Of a stretch of 36,046 nt of DNA, positions 8,808 to 15,212 are shown piece by piece. The stretch covers positions 1 through 36,046 of the forward strand of contig ONBM01000037.1 in assembly GCA_900316045.1 (NCBI GenBank), read 5' to 3'. The notes under the pieces were generated by a model. It searched no databases. It saw only the letters and a program-made list of their open reading frames with translations, and had not been told where the DNA came from. Both the position numbers and the translations under genes were made by a program. The stretch is from an uncultured Bacteroidales bacterium. GTDB taxonomy: Bacteria > Bacteroidota > Bacteroidia > Bacteroidales > UBA932. Numbering within the stretch: the stretch's first letter is position 1; each line of letters opens with the position of its first letter.

Positions 8808-9179
8808 ATGAGCCGGATTGCTGAAATATTTCTGGGATTGATTCTTTCTCTCGTTCTGGTGTGCACCGGAGCGGGCGTGAGCGTAACGCATTGCGCCCAT
8901 GCCGAAATGGGAATGATGGAAGAGATGGAGAATGACGCATCTGGCTGCGATGATGGCGCATCATGCATGTACCTGACCTTCGAACAGCTTGAGCCGTTCT
9001 CGGCTTCGCAGACTGTCAGCATTGGAATCACCCCTGCCTTGGTCACAATGGCAGCTATCCTGCCCGAATACGCCAGTGAGGCCGGATTCTACGAGGCGAA
9101 GCCTCTTTACCCGAACAGGTTTCTCCCCATAAGTCCGCCTGGGCAGCTGCTCAATAAAATCTGCATTCTTAGGACTTGA
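8808..9179 (+). CDS. Small exported His/Cys/Met-rich protein, HYC_CC_PP-like
   Basis: The 123-residue product has an N-terminal hydrophobic segment (residues 8-24) that is a signal peptide or anchor. It is followed by a potential metal-binding stretch with H28, C29, H31 and several Met residues, then C47 and C53, and near the end a PP pair (110-111) and C119 in ICILRT. This matches the layout of the Bacteroidota family named after its HYC, CC and PP motifs, members of which sit beside TonB receptors and metal proteins. The exact HYC and CC pairs are altered here, so the match is tentative. The gene is 82 bases upstream of the TonB receptor on the same strand. A role in periplasmic metal handling is inferred from composition and neighbours. 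Confidence 0.6.
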   Translation: MSRIAEIFLGLILSLVLVCTGAGVSVTHCAHAEMGMMEEMENDASGCDDGASCMYLTFEQLEPFSASQTVSIGITPALVTMAAILPEYASEAGFYEAKPLYPNRFLPISPPGQLLNKICILRT

Positions 9180-9199
9180 TGATGATCCTTACGATGTTT

Positions 9200-9225
9200 C
9201 CATCCGACACCTCAACGCCGGATGG
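9200..9225 (+). other. Hairpin in the leader of the TonB receptor gene
   Basis: CCATCCG (9200-9206) and CGGATGG (9219-9225) form a perfect 7-bp stem with a 12-nt loop between the small exported protein gene and the TonB receptor gene. It could attenuate or stabilise the transcript; no U tract follows. Its function is unknown. Confidence 0.35.
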
Positions 9226-9261
9226 CATGACTACGTTACTATCATTATTAATCCTAAAAAT

Positions 9262-11334
9262 ATGCATAAAAAGACTATTATTATATTTGCGGCCTTCTTG
9301 GCTACAGGAACCACGCTGCATGCACAGCAAACAGACACAACATCTTTTTCTCCCGACAGAAGCGACACTTTGCAGGCCACCGTGTTCACGGCATCGCGAC
9401 GGGGAAACTTCCTATCCAAAGGAAAAGAGCTGAGGACAGAGGTGATTTCTCAGTCAGGTCTCCAGAAGATGGCATGCTGCAACCTCGCGGAAAGCTTCGA
9501 AAATTCTGCAAGCGTCACCGTAGGATACTCTGATGCCGTGACAGGCGCACGCCAGCTCCGGCTACTTGGCCTTTCAGGAATATATACCCAGATGCTGGAT
9601 GAAAGCCGTCCTATCATGCGTGGGATTTCCGCGCCATTCGGACTGTCATATATTCCTGGGCCATGGCTTGAAAGCATTCAGATTGCCAAAGGTTCTCCTT
9701 CTGTCATAGGCGGCTCGGAATCCATGACCGGGCAAGTCAATGTAGAGCATCGCAAGCCTACGGATGAGATTCCTTTGTTCCTCAATGCCTCGGTCATGTC
9801 GGACACGAAGACCGATTTGAATGCCACATCATCCATCCAGCTCAGCCCTGCCCTCTCCACGATATTAATGGCTCACGCCAACGGGAATTTCAAGGCATAC
9901 GACATGAACATGGATGGCTTCATGGATGATCCAAAGACACGGCAGTTCAACGTCGCGAGCCGATGGTTTTACTATACTCCTTCATTGCAGGTCCGCTGGG
10001 GCGTAAGCGCGGTCATCGACAAGCGCAAGGGAGGCCGGGAAGAGTATGATAGGAAGACATATTCCTTTGGCTCTCCGTGGGGCACGGACATTCGCAACAA
10101 CATGTTCGATGCCTATCTTAAAATTGGGAAACCGTTGCGTGAAGACCAGAGTTCAAGCCTCGCCTTGGTTGCCGACTGGTCTTACGACAAGATGGATGCA
10201 TGGTTTGGAGGAGCTTCATACCTTGGCAGGCAGCATTCCGGATTCGCAAATCTGCTGTACCGGAATCAGTTCAATGAAAGCCACGACCTGACTGTAGGCG
10301 CCGGAGCAACGCTTGACAGGTACGACGAGACTTTGCTGCGCATCCTACCAGGAGGAGCCGACAATTCCTTTCCAAGGCAGCGCAGCGACCTTGCTCATGG
10401 TGGCGCATACGGGGAATACACATTTCACCACGGCGAGGTTCTCTCCGCCATCGTTGGAGTACGAGGAGAATGGTACAAAGGAGACGGCTTCCGCCTGTCG
10501 CCACGCATAACTTTGAAATACCAGCCATCGGAGAGGCTGATATTTCGAGCCAACGGAGGGCGCGGCCTGCGAAATGCTCTACCTCTGACCGATCATATCG
10601 GCGTGCTTTCGACCGGCAAGACATTCACAGGAGACTGGCAATCGCACATGCTTGAAGACTCATGGATTTTTGGCGGCAATGCGACATGGTATCTGCCATT
10701 CATGGCTGCATACATCAGCCTGGATGCCTTCGGGACCAGGTTCACGAAACAGCTGATAGTGGATTACGAGGATGCGTCAGGGCAGATTGCCTTCTACCCT
10801 CTGAATGGACGGTCTTACACTGGCAGTTACCAGGCAGATGTTCACTTAGAGCCATTTACTCGGTTCTCTATAGACATGACTGCACGGTACACTGATGCAA
10901 AGACCGAGTACCGTAGCATCGGCCTTAGCGAAACGCCATTGTCCAGCCGCTTCAAAGGAGTGCTGAACATCCAGTACAAGACAAACCTGAGCCGCTGGAT
11001 CTTCGACTTCACGGCCTCCGTAAACGGCTCTGCCAGAGTGTACGGCTTCATGAGAGACCTGCGGGACGACGATGGCAAGCTTATCTACCCACATGGCAGG
11101 ACTCCGATATATCCGCTTCTCTTCGCCCAAATCACGAGGCGTCTCAGAGGAGTGGACATCTATGTAGGTGGAGAAAATCTGACGAATTTCCGGCAGAAGG
11201 AAGTAATCCTGGGCGGCAAGACTGCGGACGGCATGGTGGACACGTCTTCACCCTCGTTCGATGCCAGCGCCATCTGGGGACCTCTGATGGGAATTAGAAT
11301 AAATGCGGGCATCCGCTTGACTATATGGAAATAA
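9262..11334 (+). CDS. TonB-dependent outer membrane receptor, probably for a metal or metal complex
   Basis: The 690-residue product has a signal peptide ending near HAQQ (residue 22). It goes almost directly into a plug domain (about 35-170) that includes RQLRLLGLSGIYTQMLDESRPI and the typical plug end GSESMTGQVNVEHRKP. The rest is a 22-strand type beta-barrel ending with aromatic Trp-Lys (TIWK). The barrel carries the common closing segment GGENLTNF. It lacks the N-terminal carboxypeptidase-regulatory-like domain and the SusD partner seen in glycan systems, which argues against polysaccharide uptake. Its neighbours are a Cys/His-rich exported protein and an HMA metal-binding protein 25 bases downstream, so copper, nickel or another transition metal is the likely cargo. 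The cargo is inferred from context only. Confidence 0.88.
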   Translation: MHKKTIIIFAAFLATGTTLHAQQTDTTSFSPDRSDTLQATVFTASRRGNFLSKGKELRTEVISQSGLQKMACCNLAESFENSASVTVGYSDAVTGARQLRLLGLSGIYTQMLDESRPIMRGISAPFGLSYIPGPWLESIQIAKGSPSVIGGSESMTGQVNVEHRKPTDEIPLFLNASVMSDTKTDLNATSSIQLSPALSTILMAHANGNFKAYDMNMDGFMDDPKTRQFNVASRWFYYTPSLQVRWGVSAVIDKRKGGREEYDRKTYSFGSPWGTDIRNNMFDAYLKIGKPLREDQSSSLALVADWSYDKMDAWFGGASYLGRQHSGFANLLYRNQFNESHDLTVGAGATLDRYDETLLRILPGGADNSFPRQRSDLAHGGAYGEYTFHHGEVLSAIVGVRGEWYKGDGFRLSPRITLKYQPSERLIFRANGGRGLRNALPLTDHIGVLSTGKTFTGDWQSHMLEDSWIFGGNATWYLPFMAAYISLDAFGTRFTKQLIVDYEDASGQIAFYPLNGRSYTGSYQADVHLEPFTRFSIDMTARYTDAKTEYRSIGLSETPLSSRFKGVLNIQYKTNLSRWIFDFTASVNGSARVYGFMRDLRDDDGKLIYPHGRTPIYPLLFAQITRRLRGVDIYVGGENLTNFRQKEVILGGKTADGMVDTSSPSFDASAIWGPLMGIRINAGIRLTIWK

Positions 11335-11359
11335 TTATTAATAAACAAAATCAAATATC

Positions 11360-11683
11360 ATGAAAAGAATAATTGCCATCTGCGTAGCCGCGCTTTTTGC
11401 TGCTGCGCCTGCAATGTCTGCCTTCGCCGGCGATGCGCCTGCTACCTACATCCAGCAGACAAAGAAAGACATTCGAACAGTCATATTTGCCACGAACATG
11501 AGATGCGGCAGCTGCGTCAAGAAGGTTAAGGAAAACCTTTCGTTTGCGAAGGGGGTGAAGGCACTGGATGTCTCGCTTGAGAAACAGCAGATTACCGTGA
11601 CCTACGACGCAGCCAAAACCTCCGTGGAAGAACTCGCCAAGATAGTCAATAAACTCGGCTACAAGGCAGAGGTCGTGAAGTAA
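11360..11683 (+). CDS. Periplasmic heavy-metal-associated (HMA) domain protein
   Basis: The 107-residue product has a signal peptide (cleavage near AFAGDA, residue 23) and then one HMA domain with the metal-binding motif MRCGSCVKKV (C49 and C52). The beta-alpha-beta-beta-alpha-beta pattern runs to the C-terminus. Such domains bind Cu(I), Zn(II) or similar ions and pass them between proteins. Because it is exported, it would act in the periplasm, perhaps receiving metal from the TonB receptor encoded 25 bases upstream. The two genes are very probably cotranscribed. Confidence 0.9.
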   Translation: MKRIIAICVAALFAAAPAMSAFAGDAPATYIQQTKKDIRTVIFATNMRCGSCVKKVKENLSFAKGVKALDVSLEKQQITVTYDAAKTSVEELAKIVNKLGYKAEVVK

Positions 11684-11715
11684 TCATTTGGGCTTAAAGA
11701 TATTTCTGGCGACAA

Positions 11716-12174
11716 ATGACACGCATCCTTTTCGTCTGCCACGGCAATATCTGCCGGAGTCCCATGGCAGAATTCATCTTGAAAGACTTGGTAAAGGCCA
11801 AGGGGCTGGAGAATCGGTACCATATCGAGTCTGCCGCAGTTTCCACAGAGGAAATTGGAAATCCAATATATCCTCCCGCAAGACGTTGCCTGAGCCAGCA
11901 TGGAATATGGTTTGACGCAAAGAAGCGCGCTCGACGAATTAGCAGAGCCGACTATGACCGCTTCGATCTCATCATCTGCATGGATGCCTCTAACCTGCGA
12001 TGGCTGAGACAGATTATTCCGGACGATCCTGACGAAAAGATTCACCTGATGATGTCTTATGCCAGCGAAAGCCGAGATGTCGCCGACCCTTGGTACACCG
12101 GAGACTTTGAAGTTACTTTCCGCGACCTCCTGAAAGCATGCGAAGGGTTGCTAGGATCTGACCTCTTTGAATAG
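11716..12174 (+). CDS. Low-molecular-weight protein-tyrosine phosphatase
   Basis: The 152-residue product carries the family signature at its N-terminus: VCHGNICRS, where C8 is the nucleophile and R14 the phosphate-binding arginine of the CX5R loop. The general acid is D124 in DVADPWYTGDF. Length and order match the family. These cytoplasmic enzymes dephosphorylate tyrosine, often controlling bacterial tyrosine kinases and exopolysaccharide synthesis, but no kinase or capsule gene is in the window. It begins 32 bases after the HMA gene and may be read from the same transcript; a link to metal handling is not known. Confidence 0.93.
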   Translation: MTRILFVCHGNICRSPMAEFILKDLVKAKGLENRYHIESAAVSTEEIGNPIYPPARRCLSQHGIWFDAKKRARRISRADYDRFDLIICMDASNLRWLRQIIPDDPDEKIHLMMSYASESRDVADPWYTGDFEVTFRDLLKACEGLLGSDLFE

Positions 12175-12231
12175 TTTGGCAGGATGTATGAGGCAGAGCC
12201 TTGGGATAGCTGTAGTTGATGTGGGCATGCA

Positions 12232-12273
12232 CCCCCCCATGATGACATGGAGGGGCTTGCATGGTGTACCATG
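12232..12273. repeat. Isolated intergenic repeat unit and palindrome next to the IS left end
   Basis: The segment near 12239-12261 (GATGACATGGAGGGGCTTGCA) differs at only two positions from a unit near 14802 in the repeat cluster beyond the IS. It is followed by CATGGT-GT-ACCATG (12260-12273), an inverted repeat that stops five bases before the IS terminal repeat. It suggests that the IS landed within an existing repeat tract. Confidence 0.55.
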
Positions 12274-12358
12274 ACTTGTCCTGACCTGGGTTTACAAGTG
12301 GAGGCCCGACAATGTAAACACTATTAAGGACAAATGGAACGAGAAACAAGACGTTACA

Positions 12359-12679
12359 ATGATGCTGAGAATGAATTCCGGCGAGTCAATGGAGACTTTC
12401 CAGGGAAAATATGGGATGGGACATTGCACTTTATCGAGATGGATGACTAAATTTGGGCTTTCAAACACATCCCAAAAACAGTTCAACGAGATGAAGAAAG
12501 CAGTAGAACGGGCTCCGGAGAAAAGCCAGAGAGAACTGACGCTCGAAGCAAAGGTCGCCCAATTGGAGAAGGAATTGAAAGAAGAGAAACTGAAATCATT
12601 GGCCTTCAGTACAATGATTGATGTTGCGGAAGAAGAGCTAGGCATTGACATACGAAAAAAATCTGGTGCCAAACAGTAG
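12359..12679 (+). CDS. IS3-family OrfA, helix-turn-helix DNA-binding protein
   Basis: From the first in-frame ATG the product is 106 residues. It has a helix-turn-helix (about residues 8-35, with ESMETFQGKYGM and TLSRWMTKFG) followed by a Leu-rich coiled coil (about 57-85), as in IS3-family OrfA. Sequence upstream stays open to 12275 and encodes KDKWNEKQDVTMMLRM, which completes the first helix, so translation probably begins earlier. The only near-start there is ATT at 12323. A canonical A_AAA_AAA slippery site at 12655-12661 lies in this frame near the end and would yield an OrfAB fusion after a -1 shift. Confidence 0.8.
   Translation: MMLRMNSGESMETFQGKYGMGHCTLSRWMTKFGLSNTSQKQFNEMKKAVERAPEKSQRELTLEAKVAQLEKELKEEKLKSLAFSTMIDVAEEELGIDIRKKSGAKQ
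12655..12661 (+). promoter_or_regulatory. Programmed -1 frameshift site (A_AAA_AAA)
   Basis: Seven adenines fall exactly in the X_XXY_YYZ register of orfA (codons AAA 12656-12658 and AAA 12659-12661). After a -1 shift, reading resumes with ATC at 12661 and runs without a stop into orfB. This is the classical arrangement for making the IS3-family OrfAB transposase. Confidence 0.8.
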
Positions 12680-12693
12680 GTAAGCTTCGCATA

Positions 12694-13626
12694 TTGCTTC
12701 CAAAGATGTCAGTAGATGCAATATGTGCGCTGTTTGGCAAGACTAGACAAGCTTACTATCAAAGACTTAGCTACAAGTACGAGGAATACGCCGAAGAGGG
12801 TATAATACTAGACTTGATTGCTGAACTTAGAAAGGATATGGGCAGGATGGGCGGCCGCAAGTTGTGGTATGAAATCAATGAGGCGCATCCTGGAATGATA
12901 AGCCGCGACAAGTTGTTTGACATACTCGACAAGTATCATTTAAAGGTGCATCGGCGCAAGCGTACAGTGAGGACGACATGGAGTGAGAGTTGGCTGCATA
13001 GGTTCCCGAACCTGGTTAAGGATCTCATCCTTACGGCCGCCAATCAGGTATGGGTGAGCGATATAACCTATATCGAGACAGAGACCGGCTTCGTCTATCT
13101 CCATTTGGTGACAGATGCTTACTCGAAGAAGATAATGGGATGGTGCCTTAGTCCTAGTCTTCACGCTGATGCTACCATATCTGCTTTGCAGATGGCTATA
13201 CGCAATGCCGGATGTGACCTGAAGGGCCTGATACACCACTCTGATCGAGGTTGCCAGTACTGCTGCGAGAAATATGTAAAGCTCCTGCAGGACAACGGAA
13301 TCGAGATAAGTATGACTCAGGATGGAAATCCCAGAGACAACGCCATTGCAGAGCGTGTGAATGGCATATTGAAGACAGAATGGCTCTATGATGACCACTT
13401 CATCGGCTTTGCGGACGCTCACAGACGAGTTGCAGAGGTCATAAACCTTTACAACAACAAGCGGCCTCACTTGAGTCTGAACTACAAAACGCCTGCAGAA
13501 GCCCATCTTGAGACGGGAGAGCAGAAACGTGTATGGAAGAACTACTACAAAGGCAACAAGCCTGAGGAAGTGGAAAATGTAATAAATGAACTGACAAGCG
13601 GATGCAGGATATCCGCAGCGTATTGA
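12694..13626 (+). CDS. IS3-family OrfB, DDE transposase catalytic subunit
   Basis: The 310-residue frame has an HTH_21-like N-terminal region (MGRMGGRKLWYEI, about 49-61) and an rve integrase core with D123 in WVSDITYI, D184 in HHSDRGCQY and E220 in NAIAERVNG. The 35 residues between the second Asp and the Glu give the classical DD(35)E spacing. The frame is -1 relative to orfA and open upstream to the slippery site, so the active protein is expected to be the OrfAB fusion; the ATG at 12694 would give OrfB alone. It catalyses strand cutting and joining during transposition. Confidence 0.93.
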   Translation: MLPKMSVDAICALFGKTRQAYYQRLSYKYEEYAEEGIILDLIAELRKDMGRMGGRKLWYEINEAHPGMISRDKLFDILDKYHLKVHRRKRTVRTTWSESWLHRFPNLVKDLILTAANQVWVSDITYIETETGFVYLHLVTDAYSKKIMGWCLSPSLHADATISALQMAIRNAGCDLKGLIHHSDRGCQYCCEKYVKLLQDNGIEISMTQDGNPRDNAIAERVNGILKTEWLYDDHFIGFADAHRRVAEVINLYNNKRPHLSLNYKTPAEAHLETGEQKRVWKNYYKGNKPEEVENVINELTSGCRISAAY

Positions 13627-13665
13627 CAATAATGAATGATTGCTCCCAAGAAAGGCAAAGGTACC

Positions 13666-13733
13666 GGTAGCCTCACAGTCCGTCAAGGCCAAGGCAAGCG
13701 CCTGCGGCGGCCTTGACTGAAAGTTCGGCTACC
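13666..13733 (+). terminator. Large nested hairpin after the transposase gene
   Basis: GTCAAGGCC (13682-13690) and GGCCTTGAC (13709-13717) form a perfect 9-bp stem whose 18-nt loop can pair further (AGGC with GCCT). An outer stem, GGTAGCC (13666-13672) with GGCTACC (13727-13733), encloses it. It lies 40 bases after the orfB stop, inside the IS. It may terminate transposase mRNA or shield the IS from outside transcription. No U tract follows directly. Confidence 0.55.
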
Positions 13734-13953
13734 ACTCGAGTTTGCCTATCTTGTAATCAATCGGGCAGTATGAACAAAAATAACGGCTCAAAACTGTAAA
13801 CAAAAATCAGGACGGGTCACCACGCTGGAGAGCCTTGCACTTGGGATTGGTTCGTGCGGCAAAAGCATTCGGACTGATATTCGCTCATTGGTTGCAGTAT
13901 TACAAAATAACTGGCCCATCATACTGACGAAAGAATCTATATTATCGAAGGCC

Positions 13954-14062
13954 CAAATCCTGAAAAAAGTAAGATGACGGGGGTGGGCGGGCAAAGATTC
14001 TGAAACAAGTTCAGGATGACGTGATGGGAACGTTTGCGATGACGGGGTGGAGCGTTCTGGAC
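13954..14062. repeat. Degenerate palindromic repeat cluster A
   Basis: This stretch holds the palindrome ATTCTGAA (13997-14004), 5 nt, TTCAGGAT (14010-14017), a degenerate second copy near 13955, and several GATGACG-GG-GGG units. The same motifs recur at 14640-14850. Similar CCTGAA-loop-TTCAGG-ATGACG units are known as dispersed intergenic repeats in many bacterial genomes. Small open frames here are by-products of the repeats. Between the IS right end (13813) and 13954 I see nothing recognisable. Confidence 0.65.
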
Positions 14063-14160
14063 GACCAAGTTCGCGATTACAGCGTTGGTCGGTAAATGAT
14101 TATGTAGTTGGTCGTATAGAATGTTGAGGGTTGTTCGTTCAGGATAAGAGTGGTGGAATT

Positions 14161-14234
14161 TCGCAAAGTGCTGTCGGAGCAGGGCCTTCTGCCCTACGCA
14201 CTTTCGTGCAGCCTGCCTCGACAGCATTCTGCGA
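14161..14234. other. Structured intergenic element with cloverleaf-like pairing
   Basis: An outer stem pairs TCGCAaagTGCTGTCG (14161-14176) with CGACAGCAttcTGCGA (14219-14234), 14 of 16 positions complementary. Inside are AGGGC-CTTCT-GCCCT (14181-14195) and GCAC-TTTC-GTGC (14198-14209). The layout is a closed multi-branch structure of 74 bases. It is not a tRNA: no T-arm or anticodon arm can be recognised. It could be an RNA element or a mobile palindromic repeat; its right half resembles the two repeats at 14282 and 14352. Confidence 0.45.
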
Positions 14235-14281
14235 GACACTTATTCCGGAGGGTTTGAATATCCGTATACGATTCTTTATTA

Positions 14282-14390
14282 CTTCAGCATCGACAAGGTT
14301 TTGTGAAACCTTGAAGAGAGCGAAGGCGGGTACCGGCATTATTGAATAATCCTTCAGCATAGACAAGGATTTGTGAAGCCTTGAAGAGAG
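14282..14390. repeat. Two 39-bp direct repeats, 70-bp period, each with a hairpin
   Basis: Copies lie at 14282-14320 and 14352-14390 and differ at four positions. Each contains a stem: in the first, CAAGGTTT-TGTG-AAACCTTG is perfect; the second keeps it with one mismatch. A third, diverged copy is the right arm of the element at 14213-14240 (TCGACA, then TTCTGCGAGACACTT). The shared core is TCGACA-n3-TTnTGnGAnACnCTT. Confidence 0.6.
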
Positions 14391-14640
14391 ATTTGATTAT
14401 TCACAATTGTGGGCAATGGTGATATTCATTATAAGCGCTGAGGAGACTATTCGCATTGCCAACCCCCGTTCTGGAAACCGGGTGGGCGATGCAGTCCTTC
14501 ATTACAAGCCAGTCTGTGGCACTATACCGTCGCCCATAAATTCTCGTCCTTCTGGGCGAGGACATAGATTATACTTTCCAACCGCATCAATGACAGCCTC
14601 ACCGGCGGCCCCGCATTTCACGATGACGGGGAAACGAGTT
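14391..14640. other. Non-coding stretch with local hairpins
   Basis: I find no convincing gene here. Pairings seen are GGCAATG (14412-14418) with CATTGCC (14454-14460), and CTCGTCC-TTCT-GGGCGAG (14543-14560). These could belong to an unannotated RNA, but there is no recognisable promoter or terminator to define one. Confidence 0.3.
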
Positions 14641-14850
14641 CATCCTTCTTCCGCCATCCGGGCTTGACCAGGAATCTGGGCTCGTTTATCCCCGTCATTC
14701 CGGACTCGATCCGGAATCTAGGCTTGCAGTCAACAGATCCTGAATCAAGTTCAGGATGACGTGGCGGGTCGTTCAGGATGACGGGGTGGGAACACTCGTG
14801 ATGACGTGGAGGGGCGTGCAGGATGACGGGGTGGGGCGCTCGGGATTTGC
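14640..14850. repeat. Degenerate palindromic repeat cluster B
   Basis: The cluster has a perfect palindrome TTCCGGA-CTCGA-TCCGGAA (14698-14716), a perfect palindrome ATCCTGAA (14737-14744), TCAAG, TTCAGGAT (14750-14757), and a weaker copy near 14654-14676. It then has four tandem units of 21-24 bp from about 14754, each beginning (AG)GATGACG and rich in G. It matches cluster A and the unit left of the IS. No coding function is evident. Confidence 0.65.
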
Positions 14851-14875
14851 GGGCCGTGGGGATTGAAGTAGATTC

Positions 14876-14906
14876 AAAAAAAGGCTCGCAGATAGATTGC
14901 AAGCCT
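14876..14906 (-). terminator. Rho-independent terminator of tRNA-Ala
   Basis: Read on the minus strand, AGGCTTGCA, a 7-nt loop and TGCGAGCCT form a 9-bp stem with one G-U pair, followed by seven U residues. It begins 8 bases after the tRNA 3' end. Confidence 0.9.
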
Positions 14907-14913
14907 GTTTTTG

Positions 14914-14986
<73 letters not shown>

Positions 14987-15000
14987 ATTGGTTTGGATTG

Positions 15001-15031
15001 CAAATATAGGAATAATCCGTCAATCTGCAAT
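15001..15031 (-). promoter_or_regulatory. Promoter of tRNA-Ala
   Basis: On the minus strand the -7 element TATATTTG (15001-15008) is preceded by ATTG (15028-15031) with 19 bases between, matching the Bacteroidota sigma-ABfr consensus. Transcription would start a few bases before the tRNA 5' end at 14986. Confidence 0.8.
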
Positions 15032-15053
15032 CCTTTTTAATAATTTATGTAAA

Positions 15054-15206
15054 GAGCGTGGGGCAAGCCTCTGTAACATATTCATTATCAAGACTTTCAA
15101 AAGCACTGCCTCACGCTCTCCTCCTTCATTAGCCGAGCGTGGGGCAAGCCTCTGCAACATATTCATTATCAATAATCAATATCCCCAAAGGCACTGCCTC
15201 ACGCTC
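15054..15206. repeat. Tandem pair of long-stem hairpin elements
   Basis: Copy 1 is 15054-15118 and copy 2 is 15135-15206. Each starts with GAGCGTGGGGCA and ends with TGCCTCACGCTC, which pair over 12 positions with one G-U or A-C position. The first 38 bases of the two copies (to ATTCATTATCAA) differ at one position only; the loops differ in length near the right arm. Copy 2 ends 6 bases after the stop codon of the Gfo/Idh gene, so it is in that gene's 3' untranslated region and may act as a terminator or stabiliser. Confidence 0.7.
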
Positions 15207-15212
15207 ATATTT

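Larger units (their letters stand above)
12278..13813 (+). mobile_element. IS3-family insertion sequence, apparently complete
   Basis: The element contains orfA (HTH), orfB (DDE transposase) and imperfect terminal inverted repeats. The left end GTCCTGACCTGGGTTTACA (12278-12296) matches the complement of the right end TGTAAACAAAAATCAGGAC (13795-13813) at 15 of 19 positions. The total length is about 1.54 kb. No convincing target-site duplication is visible (left flank GACTT, right flank GGGTC), so the exact ends could be off by a few bases or one flank has changed. The reading frames, catalytic residues and frameshift site all look intact, so it may be active. A nested hairpin occupies the space between orfB and the right end. 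Confidence 0.75.

Noticed and set aside
12334..12450. Short frame starting ATG at 12334 in the orfB frame
   Set aside because: It stops after 38 codons and lacks any HTH resemblance; the orfA frame is clearly the coding one.
13937..14366. Small open frames on both strands in the repeat region
   Set aside because: They follow repeats and palindromes, have no start context or family motifs, and differ between repeat copies.
15054..15206. CRISPR-like array
   Set aside because: Only two units, with long internal palindromes and related rather than unique loop sequence; no cas gene in the window.
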